Positions 33,511 through 43,035 are shown, numbered from the stretch's first letter. The stretch is DNA of 64,000 bases from Propionibacteriaceae bacterium UBA7704 (GCA_002482525.1 DLGC01000018.1:38347-102346); one strand, 5' to 3'. The notes: generated by a model not told the origin, from the sequence alone. Translations and numbers: made by a program.

Positions 33511-34914
33511 ATGGCAGATACGCCCGCGGCAGACAACACATCGGTCCCGGACCTAGCCAGTATCTGGGCTCACATCACCACCAACGCCGACCCGTCCACC
33601 AAGGGTTGGCTCAGCGGTATCAAACCGGTAGCGATGCATGATTCGTTGCTCATCCTCGCCGTGGCCAATGAGTTCACCCGCGATCGCGTCGAATCGCGAC
33701 TGCGTCCCACCATCGAAAGCGAACTCAGCGCCCACCTCGGTACGCCCACCCGGCTGGCCATCACCGTCGACCCCAGCCTCGCCGCGGAGGTCGATGCCGA
33801 GCCCGACTATGTCGACGAGACCCCGGTGCCGCTGGAGGTCCCCACCGCAACGCGGACGAGTTCACCGCGCCCGGCCAACGGTGACCGACTGAACCCCAAG
33901 TACTCCTTCGAGTCGTTCGTGATCGGCTCGTCGAACCGCTTCGCCCATGCTGCGGCCGTGGCCGTCGCCGAAGCGCCCGGCAAGGCGTACAACCCCCTGA
34001 TGATCTATGGCGAGTCGGGCCTGGGCAAGACCCATCTGCTGCACGCAGTCGGGCATTACATCCGCAACTACTTCGACCGGGTTCGGGTCAAGTACGTCTC
34101 GACCGAAGAGCTGACCAACGACTTCATCAACTCCATCTCGGAGAACCGCACTGCTGAGTTTCGCCGCTCCTACCGCGACATCGACGTCTTACTGGTGGAC
34201 GACATCCAGTTCCTGGAGTCCAAGATCCAGACTCAGGAAGAGTTTTTCCATACCTTCAACACGCTGCACACCGCCCAGAAGCAGATCGTGCTGACCTCCG
34301 ATCGTCCGCCCAAGGCCCTCGAAGCGCTCGAGCCCCGGCTCCGCAGTCGTTTCGAATGGGGCCTGATGACCGACATTCAGCCGCCGGACCTCGAGACCCG
34401 TATCGCCATCCTGCGTAAGAAGGCCGCTGCCGAGCGCCTCACCGCCGGGCCCGATGTGTTGGAGTTCATTGCCAGCCGGATCAAGACCAACATCCGCGAG
34501 CTGGAAGGCGCTCTGATTCGGGTCACCGCTTTCGCCAGCCTGCAGCGCCAGGAGGTTGATCTGGCCCTCGCGGAGGTGGTCCTGCGCGATCTCATTCCCG
34601 AGGGTGGCGAAACCCAGATCTCCTCCACCGCGATCATGACCCAGGTTGCCGACTACTTCGCGGTGACCGTTGATGAGTTGTGTGGCCAAAGTCGCACCCA
34701 CGTGCTGGTTACTGCCCGTCAAATCGCCATGTATCTGTGTCGTGAACTCACCGATCTGTCACTACCCAAGATCGGCCAGCTGTTCGGCGGCCGCGATCAC
34801 ACCACCGTCATGCACGCCGATCGCAAGATTCGCCAACTGCTGCGCGAACGACGCAGCGTGTTCAACCAGGTCGCCGAGATCACCAGTCGTATCAAGCAGT
34901 CTCCGCTGCATTGA
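33511..34914 (+). CDS. dnaA: chromosomal replication initiator protein DnaA
   Basis: This protein of about 467 residues has the four DnaA domains. The AAA+ domain has Walker A GESGLGKT (167-174) and Walker B VLLVDDIQFLESK. The C-terminal DNA-binding domain IV contains TARQIAMYLCRELTDLSLPKIGQLFGGRDHTTVMHA. The ATG at 33511 gives the usual N-terminal domain (SIWAHI). A GTG four codons upstream (33499) lies only a few bases after AAAGGGGG, so the exact start is uncertain. It reads away from rpmH, as in most bacteria. Confidence 0.96.
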   Translation: MADTPAADNTSVPDLASIWAHITTNADPSTKGWLSGIKPVAMHDSLLILAVANEFTRDRVESRLRPTIESELSAHLGTPTRLAITVDPSLAAEVDAEPDYVDETPVPLEVPTATRTSSPRPANGDRLNPKYSFESFVIGSSNRFAHAAAVAVAEAPGKAYNPLMIYGESGLGKTHLLHAVGHYIRNYFDRVRVKYVSTEELTNDFINSISENRTAEFRRSYRDIDVLLVDDIQFLESKIQTQEEFFHTFNTLHTAQKQIVLTSDRPPKALEALEPRLRSRFEWGLMTDIQPPDLETRIAILRKKAAAERLTAGPDVLEFIASRIKTNIRELEGALIRVTAFASLQRQEVDLALAEVVLRDLIPEGGETQISSTAIMTQVADYFAVTVDELCGQSRTHVLVTARQIAMYLCRELTDLSLPKIGQLFGGRDHTTVMHADRKIRQLLRERRSVFNQVAEITSRIKQSPLH

Positions 34915-35024
34915 TCCACAGATTCTGAGCGCACCCTTCACTTCGGCTCAGGCCGCTACCTAGGCTCATTCGCACCAGTCATCGCTCCGCCAGGCGGTCA
35001 ACCCCACGACCGAACGGATGCCTC

Positions 35025-35576
35025 ATGGGACGTCTCAGCTCGTTGACCCTTCTCGCCGTCACCAGCACTGCATTACTTCTCGCCAGCTGCAGTACCCCAC
35101 CACCGCAGGCGTCCCCGTCGACCACGCCAACACCGACCATCCCCACGGCACTTCCGACGTTGGCCCAACGCACAGCATCGATCGCGGGGTCTACCGTGAC
35201 CATCGCCGTACGCGAGCTTCGGGTCGCGGAGTCGGTAATGACACTCACCTGGAGCGCCACCGTCGTCTCCGACGACGATTGGGCGCCGCGCCGGTCATTC
35301 GACGGTCGGTATGACGACGATGCGACTACCGTCCAGAATTGGCACACGACCTCAGGGGTGAGCGTCATCGATCCGGTCCATGCCACGCGGTACCTGCCAG
35401 CTCTCACTGCCGAAGGTCACTGCATGTGCAGTGCGACGCCGGAATCCTTCGTTGTCGCCGCGGGCCAGACCGTCTACTTCAGCGCCGTTTACCAGGCCGT
35501 GCCCAACGGTGTCGCCACCGTGACCGTCGACATTCCCCGAGCCGGTGCATTCCCTGACATTGTGGTGCACCGATGA
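35025..35576 (+). CDS. putative lipoprotein between dnaA and dnaN
   Basis: This 183-residue protein has a lipoprotein signal (LLAVTSTALLLASC) followed by a proline/threonine-rich linker of about 25 residues and a beta-rich domain of about 135 residues containing HCMCS. The family is not recognised. Its last codons overlap the start of the OmpA-domain gene by four bases, so the two are likely one functional unit at the cell surface. Confidence 0.82.
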   Translation: MGRLSSLTLLAVTSTALLLASCSTPPPQASPSTTPTPTIPTALPTLAQRTASIAGSTVTIAVRELRVAESVMTLTWSATVVSDDDWAPRRSFDGRYDDDATTVQNWHTTSGVSVIDPVHATRYLPALTAEGHCMCSATPESFVVAAGQTVYFSAVYQAVPNGVATVTVDIPRAGAFPDIVVHR

Positions 35577-36154
35577 GCCGGCTCTGGTGGCTTGTTGGCA
35601 TCGTGGTGGCGACAACCACCATGGCTTCATCAACCCCTCACGCCGTCGCTCACTCCCCCGAGCCAGTCCCGACGACGACCACACCGCCGATCCTGCGTCC
35701 GCTCCCGTCGGATCCGCCCCGCACGTTTCCCGTCCAGCACATCGACGGTTCGACGCAGGAGATGGTCTTCATCACCACCTCCACCGATGGAGCCAGCATC
35801 GACATCGGCGGCAAAGAGTTCGTTCTCGCCTCAGAGGTGTTTTTCGCCTACAACAAGGCCACGCTCACTCAGCGCGCCCGAACATTGCTCAACCAGATTG
35901 TCGACAAACTCGAGTCGAAGCCTCCCCGTGCTTTGCAGATCGGCGGGCATACCGACTCTGATGGCACAGCCGCGCACAATCGACGGCTGTCCCGCCAACG
36001 AGCCGTCGCCGTGCATCGCTACTTAGCCGCCCATCTCTCGATCGACGTCCCGATTACGGCCGTCGGCTGGGGTGAATCCAAGCCGCGATTCGCCAACGAC
36101 ACGACGGCCGGACGCGCCGCAAACCGCCGCGTCGAGATCGTGGTGACACCGTGA
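35573..36154 (+). CDS. OmpA-family (OmpA C-terminal-like) secreted protein
   Basis: This 193-residue protein has a signal peptide (LWWLVGIVVATTTMASSTPHAVA). After a linker and a small beta region, residues about 80-190 form an OmpA-like peptidoglycan-binding domain: AYNKATL, GGHTDSDGTAAHNRRLSRQRAVAV, and GWGESKPRFANDTTAGRAANRRVEI. It probably binds the cell wall non-covalently. It is coupled to the lipoprotein gene upstream. The pair is an insertion relative to the simplest dnaA-dnaN arrangement. Confidence 0.9.
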   Translation: MSRLWWLVGIVVATTTMASSTPHAVAHSPEPVPTTTTPPILRPLPSDPPRTFPVQHIDGSTQEMVFITTSTDGASIDIGGKEFVLASEVFFAYNKATLTQRARTLLNQIVDKLESKPPRALQIGGHTDSDGTAAHNRRLSRQRAVAVHRYLAAHLSIDVPITAVGWGESKPRFANDTTAGRAANRRVEIVVTP

Positions 36155-36535
36155 CATGTCAGCCGGGGTCCCCCGTTCGGGGGACACTATCAACAATGTG
36201 GATAACCCTGTGTACAACGCCTGAGCCCTGTGTAGACGCTTCGCGGGCATACTGATCGTCCTCAAATCCTCCCCGTGTAGTTTTTGGTTATGCACAGCAG
36301 GAGTCCACACCCCGCCACGCCACCTCACCAGCACCTTCGCCGGTTATCCACCCAATCCACAGCCGCTACTACCTCCATGAATTAGTTACCTATCCATCAG
36401 AGTCAAAGTCAGCAGTGTGCACAGTCAGCGGGTCAGGCACGCAGCAACCTCCGCCAAACCACTGACGCACGCCACCGCAGACGCCGTGTCCTAGCTATGA
36501 TCAAGCGACACCCGTGTCATTCCAAGGGGGCAACA
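36155..36535. other. oriC: probable oriC: DnaA-box cluster between the OmpA gene and dnaN
   Basis: Several DnaA-box 9-mers lie in this 381-base gene-free stretch. There is a perfect TTATCCACA on the minus strand at 36197-36205, TTGTACACA (minus) at 36209-36217, TTATGCACA at 36288-36296, TTATCCACC at 36344-36352 and CAATCCACA at 36353-36361. A relatively AT-rich patch follows at about 36376-36400. One more near-box (TGATCCACA, 34912-34920) overlaps the dnaA stop. The gap just upstream of dnaN is the usual oriC place in actinobacteria; the unwinding element is not proven. The dnaN promoter must also be here. Confidence 0.8.
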
Positions 36536-37693
36536 GTGAAGATCCGTCTGGAGCGCGACGTACTTGCCGAGGCGGTGCAGTGGGCTGCACGCAGCCTTCC
36601 GACGCGACCGAGCGTGCCAATTCTGGCCGGCCTACTGGTCAAGGCCACCGGCAGCGAGGTTGTGATGAGCAGCTTCGACTATGAGACTTCCGCGCAGATC
36701 ACCGTGCCGGCCACGGTGTCGGATGAAGGTGTCGCTCTGGTCTCAGGCCGGCTGCTGGCCGATATCGCTCGGTCACTTCCGAACAAGACGGTTGAGATCA
36801 GTTCTGACGAACTTCGGATGGAACTGGTGTGTGGCTCTGCTCGTTTCACCCTGCAGACTCTCCCGGTCGACGACTACCCGGCCTTGCCCGCGATGCCGGA
36901 GGCTACTGGAGTCATCGCCAGCGAGGACTTTGCCCGGGCGGTCAGCCAGGTCGTGGTGGCGGCCGGCCGTGACGAACTTCTTCCCGTCTTCACCGGCGTG
37001 CGCATGGAGATCGAGAACGACACCTTGTCGTTGTTGGCCACCGACCGCTACCGAATGGCGTTGAAGGAACTGGACTGGACGCCGCGCAGCAGTGCCGAAG
37101 GTGCAGCCTTGGTGCCGGCGCGCGTTCTCGCCGAGACCGCGAAGTCGATGACTGCCGGCGAACAGATCACTTTGAGCCTGTCGAGCACCGACGCCGGTGA
37201 CGGTCTGATCGGCTTCGAAGGCACCGGCCCGGCCGGTGTGCGCCAGATCACGACGCGACTGCTGGACGGTGAGTTCCCCAAGGTGCGCCACTTGATGAAT
37301 GTCCAGCCCACCGTGACGGTGCGAGCCAACACCGCCGATGTCATCGCATCGGTGAAGCGTGTCGCCCTGGTGGCCGAACGAAACACGTCGTTGCGCATGC
37401 TCATTGCCGAGGGCTCCATCACCTTGGAAGCCGCTACCGGTGATCAGGCTCAGGCTGTGGAAGCCCTGGAGGCCGAGGTGGTTGATGTGGCCGGCGGCGG
37501 TTTGGCCATGACGGCGGCCGGCTTCAATCCGCATTACCTGTCGGATGCGTTGACCGCTCTCGATACGCCCTATGTGCAGTTCTCGTTCACTGCGCCAGGA
37601 AAACCGTGTCTGATGATGGGCCTGCTGGAAGCAGACGGTGAACCGGTGGCTGACTACCGGCACGTGATCATGCTGATGAAGCTCCCGGCCTAG
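36536..37693 (+). CDS. dnaN: DNA polymerase III beta subunit (sliding clamp)
   Basis: This 385-residue clamp has the three-domain beta architecture and the usual MKIRLERDVLAEAVQWAARSLPTRP N-terminus and HVIMLMKLPA C-terminus. The GTG at 36536 follows AAGGGGG at proper spacing; an ATG 13 codons upstream lacks this support. recF starts five bases after its stop. Confidence 0.97.
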   Translation: MKIRLERDVLAEAVQWAARSLPTRPSVPILAGLLVKATGSEVVMSSFDYETSAQITVPATVSDEGVALVSGRLLADIARSLPNKTVEISSDELRMELVCGSARFTLQTLPVDDYPALPAMPEATGVIASEDFARAVSQVVVAAGRDELLPVFTGVRMEIENDTLSLLATDRYRMALKELDWTPRSSAEGAALVPARVLAETAKSMTAGEQITLSLSSTDAGDGLIGFEGTGPAGVRQITTRLLDGEFPKVRHLMNVQPTVTVRANTADVIASVKRVALVAERNTSLRMLIAEGSITLEAATGDQAQAVEALEAEVVDVAGGGLAMTAAGFNPHYLSDALTALDTPYVQFSFTAPGKPCLMMGLLEADGEPVADYRHVIMLMKLPA

Positions 37694-37698
37694 GTGTT

Positions 37699-38835
37699 GT
37701 GTTCGTCACACATCTGAGCCTGGCGGACTTTCGATCCTATGTTTCCGTGGAGGTGCCGCTCTCGGCTGGCGTGACGGTGTTCACCGGCGCCAACGGGCAA
37801 GGTAAGACCAATCTGGTTGAAGCCGTCGAGTATCTGGCCACATTGGGTTCCCACCGCGTTGCCTCCGAGGCACCGTTGGTGCGCTTCGGTGCAGACCGAG
37901 CGTTGGTTCGAGCTCGGGTGCAAGCCGGTGTGGACGATGATCGCAGCCTGCTGCTGGAGGTCGAGATCATTGCCGGCAAGGCCAACCGTGCCAGTCTGAA
38001 CCGAGCACCATTGCGACGGGCTCGCGACATTCTCGGCGCCTTGCGGGTGGTGTTCTTCTCTCCGGAGGATCTCGCCTTCGTCAAAGGCGAGCCGAGTGCA
38101 CGGCGCCACTTCATTGATGACCTGATCACAGCCCGATGGCCGCGGCTTGCCGGCGTCCGGGCGGACTACGAGAAGGTGCTGCGCCAGCGCTCCACGTTGT
38201 TGAAGTCTTTGGCTGGACGCGGACCTCGAGTCGTGAACGCCGAAACTGCCAGCACCTTGGACGTGTGGGATGGGCAACTCGCCGCCTTGGGCGCCGAGAT
38301 TCTGGCCGCGCGGCTGGTCACGCTAGAGGAGTTGACCCCGCTGTTGGCCAGTGCCTATTGCGACATCGCGCCGACCAACAATGTGGCCTTGGCCACCTAC
38401 AAGGCTTCAGCTGACATCGGGGCGGAGTCCACCACCGTGGAGTTGGCTTCGGCCTTGACTCAGGAAATGGCGCGTCGACGTTCCGAAGAAGTCGCGCGAG
38501 GCCAGTGTCTTGTCGGCCCCCATCGCGATGACCTGACCTTGAAGCTGGGGGAACTGCCAGCCAAGGGATATGCCTCCCATGGCGAGTCATGGTCGTACGC
38601 GCTGGCATTGCGCCTGGCGGCGTTCGAGTTGTTGCGTGCCGACGGCATAGAGCCGGTCTTGGTTCTCGATGATGTCTTCGCCGAGTTGGACGAAACGCGG
38701 CGCGGACGGCTCAGTGAGCTGGTCGGCGATGCCGCCCAAGTGCTCATCACCGCGGCAGTAGCCGCTGATGTGCCCCTCGCGCTGCGCGCTGAACACTTCA
38801 GCGTTCGCGGCGGAACTGTAGAGCCGCTGCGTTGA
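37699..38835 (+). CDS. recF: DNA replication and repair protein RecF
   Basis: This 378-residue SMC-like ATPase has Walker A GANGQGKT (30-37) and the C-terminal signature VLDDVFAELDETRR. It helps load RecA at single-strand gaps. The GTG start lies right after dnaN, so the two form an operon. Confidence 0.96.
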   Translation: MFVTHLSLADFRSYVSVEVPLSAGVTVFTGANGQGKTNLVEAVEYLATLGSHRVASEAPLVRFGADRALVRARVQAGVDDDRSLLLEVEIIAGKANRASLNRAPLRRARDILGALRVVFFSPEDLAFVKGEPSARRHFIDDLITARWPRLAGVRADYEKVLRQRSTLLKSLAGRGPRVVNAETASTLDVWDGQLAALGAEILAARLVTLEELTPLLASAYCDIAPTNNVALATYKASADIGAESTTVELASALTQEMARRRSEEVARGQCLVGPHRDDLTLKLGELPAKGYASHGESWSYALALRLAAFELLRADGIEPVLVLDDVFAELDETRRGRLSELVGDAAQVLITAAVAADVPLALRAEHFSVRGGTVEPLR

Positions 38836-38910
38836 GCGAAATCGTGCCGGGCTTCGAGCCGTGCCTGGGGCCCGGTCGCGACTGACCGAACCCCACGCAG
38901 CGGCTGGCGA

Positions 38911-39792
38911 TTACTCAGACCCGGTGACCCGGAATGGCTTGGAAAGACGGTACGCCTTGACGTAGCCGGTCTTTTCGCCACTGACTCGAACCGAGATGGT
39001 CTTTCCCACCCAGGACCGGTGCACACTCAACAGACCACTCGTCTCGCCCTTGAGCTTCTTCGATCCCAGGTACCACTGGTAGCTCAGCAACAGTGGCGAG
39101 GGCCCCCAGGTTCCGGCCCAAGCCGTGGCGGTCCAGCCATCGATGGTGATGTGCGGACGTGACGTGGTGAGAATCCCCCGCCGAATCGGACTCGTCGACT
39201 TCGACGTGCGGGTCACCGACTTGTAGCCGATGAAAGTCGCATGCACCTTCACGGTGATCCGATCTCCTCGGTCAGCGGCCCGAAGCGTGTACCGAGAATC
39301 CGTGGCATTCGTGATCGCCTTGCCCGAGCGGTACCACTGGTAGGTCGTGAACAGTGGCTTGGGAACCCACCCGACCAACTTCGCCTTGAGCGTCTTACCC
39401 ACTCGGCGGGTACCGGCAACGGTGACTTTTGACTGAACTCCGGTGCAGGTCTGCGGAACGCTCAACGTCTTGGTCGCCCAACTCGACGGTGTGGATCCGT
39501 ACGCGATGGCGGTGACGTACAGCGTGGATCGCACGGTGGCGACCGTGTCGAACTCGTACTGGTCAAGGATGGCCATGCCATCGGCGGCTGACAGGTCGGA
39601 GGCTACCGCGGATCCGCCGTAGTACACCGAGACCTTGGTGCTGGAATCAGAAAAGACGGTCACGTGTCCGCAGGAGGTTGCGTATTCGACGTCGATCGCG
39701 GGGACGGCCTGTGCCGGGGCTGCCATGAGAGTGCATGCCATTGCGGTCGCTGTCGCGGCGATCACAATGGACCTGAAGAAACCGTGCTTCAT
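38911..39792 (-). CDS. secreted protein with two Ig-like YQWYR modules
   Basis: This 293-residue protein has a signal peptide (FRSIVIAATATAMACTLMAAPAQA). After about 90 residues come two modules of the same Ig-like family as the protein at 23087: VGKTLKAKLVGWVPKPLFTTYQWYRSG and WAGTWGPSPLLLSYQWYLGS. The ATG at 39792 follows AAAGAGGA; an upstream start would lack this. It reads against recF and dciA, head-on to replication from the adjacent origin. Its function is unknown. Confidence 0.85.
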   Translation of the reverse strand: MKHGFFRSIVIAATATAMACTLMAAPAQAVPAIDVEYATSCGHVTVFSDSSTKVSVYYGGSAVASDLSAADGMAILDQYEFDTVATVRSTLYVTAIAYGSTPSSWATKTLSVPQTCTGVQSKVTVAGTRRVGKTLKAKLVGWVPKPLFTTYQWYRSGKAITNATDSRYTLRAADRGDRITVKVHATFIGYKSVTRTSKSTSPIRRGILTTSRPHITIDGWTATAWAGTWGPSPLLLSYQWYLGSKKLKGETSGLLSVHRSWVGKTISVRVSGEKTGYVKAYRLSKPFRVTGSE

Positions 39793-39898
39793 AGGGTCCT
39801 CTTTCCCTAAGTTGTCTACTCCTTTACATCTCAGCACATCGCCTGGTCCGGTGAGCGAAAAACAGCGGTATTCCTAGGGAGTTTGAGAGGATGGCCCG

Positions 39899-40369
39899 GT
39901 GACCGAGTCCCCACAGCACGACCCACGTGGCACCGATCTGGCTCGACAGATCGCTCGCGCGGCGCGGGGTGCGCCGGCGAAAGCCAAGCCGAAGCGCTCG
40001 CGCAGCGCCGCCACCGACGGTCCGACCCTGCTCGGCGATGTGTTGGGTGAGGTCATCGAAGAGCAGCAGTGGAACCGGGAGTTGAACCTACGGCACCTCA
40101 TCAGCCGTTGGCCGAGTCTGGTGGGCGCGGTCAACGCCGAGCACTGTGAGCCCGAGGCCTATACCGACGGCGTGCTGGTGGTCAGGGCCGAGTCATCGAC
40201 CTGGGCCAGCTCGCTGCGTACCATCGCGCCGCAGTTGGTGGCGATCCTCAACGAGAATCTTGGTCAGGGCGCGGTTCAGCGGGTTCAGGTGATCGGGCCG
40301 CAGGCGCCGAGCTGGAAGAAAGGTCGCCGATCGGTGTCAGGGCGTGGGCCGCGCGATACCTACGGGTAA
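39899..40369 (+). CDS. dciA: DciA-type DUF721 protein
   Basis: This 156-residue protein has a basic N-terminal tail and a DUF721 domain (ISRWPSLVGAVNAEHCEP, then LRTIAPQLVAILNENLG). DUF721 proteins of this position (recF-DUF721-gyrB) correspond to DciA, which helps load the replicative helicase in bacteria lacking DnaC. The GTG start follows GAGAGG. It is separated from recF by the head-on secreted-protein gene. Confidence 0.92.
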   Translation: MTESPQHDPRGTDLARQIARAARGAPAKAKPKRSRSAATDGPTLLGDVLGEVIEEQQWNRELNLRHLISRWPSLVGAVNAEHCEPEAYTDGVLVVRAESSTWASSLRTIAPQLVAILNENLGQGAVQRVQVIGPQAPSWKKGRRSVSGRGPRDTYG

Positions 40370-40389
40370 TCGCGGCACCGGCGGCGGGT

Positions 40390-40647
40390 TCAGAAGTTCC
40401 GCACCAGCATCAGGAACAGCGGCGCCACCACCGTGATGACGACGACTACCCCTGTGGTGATCAGATAGGCCTTCATGGTGCTGCAGTCACGGAAGTACTG
40501 CAGACTCATCGGCAGTCGCGGCCATGTCGCGTGCCATCGCTCCCGAAATCCCGGTGTGCCCGGTGCGGGTGTTTCGACTGCCCGACGGGCTGGAGTGGCG
40601 TCGCGCAACGGACGGTCCTTGGTTCTCATCCCTCGCGGTTGAATCAT
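40390..40647 (-). CDS. small hypothetical membrane protein
   Basis: A protein of 85 residues or slightly longer has a polar, proline-rich N-terminal half and one C-terminal membrane helix (YLITTGVVVVITVVAPLFLMLV). No family is recognised. The start is uncertain (an ATG at 40647 or upstream codons). It sits head-on between dciA and gyrB. The membrane segment and lack of an alternative support a real gene, but only moderately. Confidence 0.5.
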   Translation of the reverse strand: MIQPRGMRTKDRPLRDATPARRAVETPAPGTPGFRERWHATWPRLPMSLQYFRDCSTMKAYLITTGVVVVITVVAPLFLMLVRNF

Positions 40648-40665
40648 GCTCGCCACAGTCGTCAA

Positions 40666-40967
40666 TCGTAGAAAAGGGAGAGCGACGTTCGCAGTCCCCC
40701 AAAGGGGGTCTATTTCATCACGGGTGGACCAAAAGCCGGTGTTCGGGAGTCCGGGTATTTGCCGCTTTCACGCCCCCAGAGCCGTACCCGACCCTGTCCT
40801 CACCCCTGCAAGTGCCTCGACAGCGCCGCAGAAGGCCGATGAAGGTGGGATAGCAGTCTCAGCTCCCCCGATTTTCGAGCCAGATCGGGTAGACTGCGCT
40901 TGTTCCAGTCTGAGCCGCCGAGTCTTGCGACTTCGGTGGCCATTATTACGTCCCGAGGGGATACCAC
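40666..40967. other. gyrB upstream region
   Basis: No gene is supported in this stretch of about 300 bases. A TAGACT at 40890-40895 is a possible -10 element for gyrB, about 75 bases upstream of its start codon, with no clear -35. No hairpin or repeat of note was seen. Confidence 0.35.
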
Positions 40968-43004
40968 GTGAGCGACGACCCCATCGTCACAATGTCAGCA
41001 GCCGAAGCAGCCCATGTCGACGCCGGGAATTACGACGCGTCGGCCATCACGGTCCTCGAGGGCCTGGAGGCCGTCCGAAAGCGCCCGGGCATGTACATCG
41101 GTTCCACCGGCGAACGCGGTCTTCATCACCTGGTGTACGAGGTCGTCGACAACGCCGTGGACGAGTCCCTGGCCGGCTACTGCGATGCGATTCTCATCGA
41201 GTTGATCGACGGGGACGGTGTGCGGGTGACCGACAACGGTCGAGGCATCCCGGTGAAGGAGCACCCGAAAGAGAAGATCTCCGCGCTCACGGTGGCATTG
41301 ACGATGCTGCATGCCGGCGGCAAGTTCGGCGACGGCGGCTACAAGGTGTCCGGTGGTCTGCACGGCGTGGGTGTCTCGGTGGTGAACGCGCTCTCGGACA
41401 AGCTGACCGTCGACGTGCACCGTGACGGCTATCACTGGCGGCAGTCCTTCAGTCTGGGCGATCCGGACGCTCCCCTGCAGCAGTTGGAGGCGAGCGAGGA
41501 GACCGGCACCATCGTGACCTTCTTCGCCAGTCCCACCATCTTCGAGACCACCAACTACTCCTATGAGACCTTGGCCACTCGGTTTCGAGAGATGGCCTTC
41601 CTCAACAAGGGCTTGAAGATCACGATCGCCGACCGGCGAAGTGCGGCGATCGAGGACGATGAGTTCATCGATCCCGACGCTGGGACCAGCGAGGCCGAGG
41701 TGCAAGGGCGTGAACAGACCTTCCAGTACGCCGAAGGCCTGATCGACTATGTGAAGTTCCTCATCGGTTCCAAGGAGAAGGTGAACTCCTCGGTCATCGC
41801 CATCGAGGCGACCTCCGAAGAGCAGAACATGAGTCTGGAAGTGGCGATGCAGTGGAACACGTCCTTCGCTGAAAGCGTCCACACCTTCGCCAACACCATC
41901 AACACTCACGAGGGCGGCACCCACGAAGAGGGCTTCCGCGCCGCGTTGACCAACACAGTCAACAAGTGGGGCGAGACCTGGGGCATGATCAAGAAGCGCG
42001 AGGATCGAGTCTCCGGCGACGACATTCGCGAGGGTCTGACGGCGATCATCTCCATCAAGCTCGCTGAGCCGCAGTTCGAGGGTCAGACCAAGACGAAGCT
42101 GGGCAACACCGAGGCGCGTTCCTTCGTGCAGAAGGTCGTCAATGACCTGCTCGGCGACTGGTTCGAGAAGAACCCGTCGGAGGGCAAAGACATCGTCCGC
42201 AAAGCCCAGGCGGCGGCGACCGCCCGTGTGGCCGCCCGCAAGGCGCGCGATCTGGCTCGGAGTCGCAAGGGGCTGTTGAACAAAGGCCAGTACGGCAAGC
42301 TCTCCGACTGTTCCTCCACCGAACCGACCGAGTGTGAGGTGTTCATCGTCGAGGGTGATTCCGCCGGTGGTTCGGCCAAGGGTGGACGTGATCCGCGCAC
42401 CCAGGCGATCTTGCCGATCCGCGGAAAGATCTTGAACGTGGAGAAGGCCCGCCTCGACAAGATCCTGCAGAACAAAGAGGTCGAGGCGATCTTCAACACC
42501 CTCGGCACCGGCGTCCAGGACGACTTCGACGTGGACAAGCTTCGCTATCACAAGATCGTGCTGATGGCCGATGCCGACGTCGACGGTGCGCATATTCGCA
42601 CCCTGCTGCTGACCTTGTTGTTCCGCTTCATGAAGCCGCTGATTCACGGCGGCCACGTGTACCTGGCTCAGCCGCCGTTGTTCCGGCTGCGATGGAACAA
42701 TGCCCCGCACGAGTTGGCCTATTCCGATGTCGAACGAGACACCTTGCGTGATGCCGGGCTGGCCGAGGGCAAGAAACTGCCCAACGTCAACCCGATCCAG
42801 CGCTACAAGGGCCTGGGCGAGATGAATGCCGAGGATCTGTGGGACACCACCATGGATCCGGAAAAGCGCGCCCTGTTGCAGGTGACCTTGGACGACGCGG
42901 CCGCCGCCGATCAGACCTTCACCATCTTGATGGGTGAGGACGTCGAGCAGCGCCGCAGCTTCATCCAGCGCAACGCCAAAGACGTGCGCTTCCTCGACAT
43001 CTAG
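40968..43004 (+). CDS. gyrB: DNA gyrase subunit B
   Basis: This 678-residue ATPase subunit has the GHKL ATP-binding domain (EVVDNAVDES, DNGRGIPV) and the TOPRIM motif EGDSAGGSAK. The IRGKILNVEKAR stretch is also characteristic. With GyrA it introduces negative supercoils. The GTG start follows GAGGGG. It lies 73 bases before gyrA, with one palindromic repeat between. Confidence 0.97.
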   Translation: MSDDPIVTMSAAEAAHVDAGNYDASAITVLEGLEAVRKRPGMYIGSTGERGLHHLVYEVVDNAVDESLAGYCDAILIELIDGDGVRVTDNGRGIPVKEHPKEKISALTVALTMLHAGGKFGDGGYKVSGGLHGVGVSVVNALSDKLTVDVHRDGYHWRQSFSLGDPDAPLQQLEASEETGTIVTFFASPTIFETTNYSYETLATRFREMAFLNKGLKITIADRRSAAIEDDEFIDPDAGTSEAEVQGREQTFQYAEGLIDYVKFLIGSKEKVNSSVIAIEATSEEQNMSLEVAMQWNTSFAESVHTFANTINTHEGGTHEEGFRAALTNTVNKWGETWGMIKKREDRVSGDDIREGLTAIISIKLAEPQFEGQTKTKLGNTEARSFVQKVVNDLLGDWFEKNPSEGKDIVRKAQAAATARVAARKARDLARSRKGLLNKGQYGKLSDCSSTEPTECEVFIVEGDSAGGSAKGGRDPRTQAILPIRGKILNVEKARLDKILQNKEVEAIFNTLGTGVQDDFDVDKLRYHKIVLMADADVDGAHIRTLLLTLLFRFMKPLIHGGHVYLAQPPLFRLRWNNAPHELAYSDVERDTLRDAGLAEGKKLPNVNPIQRYKGLGEMNAEDLWDTTMDPEKRALLQVTLDDAAAADQTFTILMGEDVEQRRSFIQRNAKDVRFLDI

Positions 43005-43010
43005 CTACCC

Positions 43011-43035
43011 GGTCCCTGAGCCTGGCGAAGGGACC
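43011..43035 (-). repeat. palindromic short repeat between gyrB and gyrA
   Basis: GGTCCCT and AGGGACC arms (7 bp, perfect) flank GAGCCTGGCGA. The core CCCTGAGCCTGGCGAAGGG is the reverse complement of the 3726 repeat with one mismatch. It starts six bases after the gyrB stop. Confidence 0.7.

Noticed and set aside
40995..42710. 571-codon open frame opposite gyrB
   Set aside because: It lies fully inside gyrB on the other strand and its translation is low-complexity arginine/histidine/leucine-rich, typical of shadow frames.
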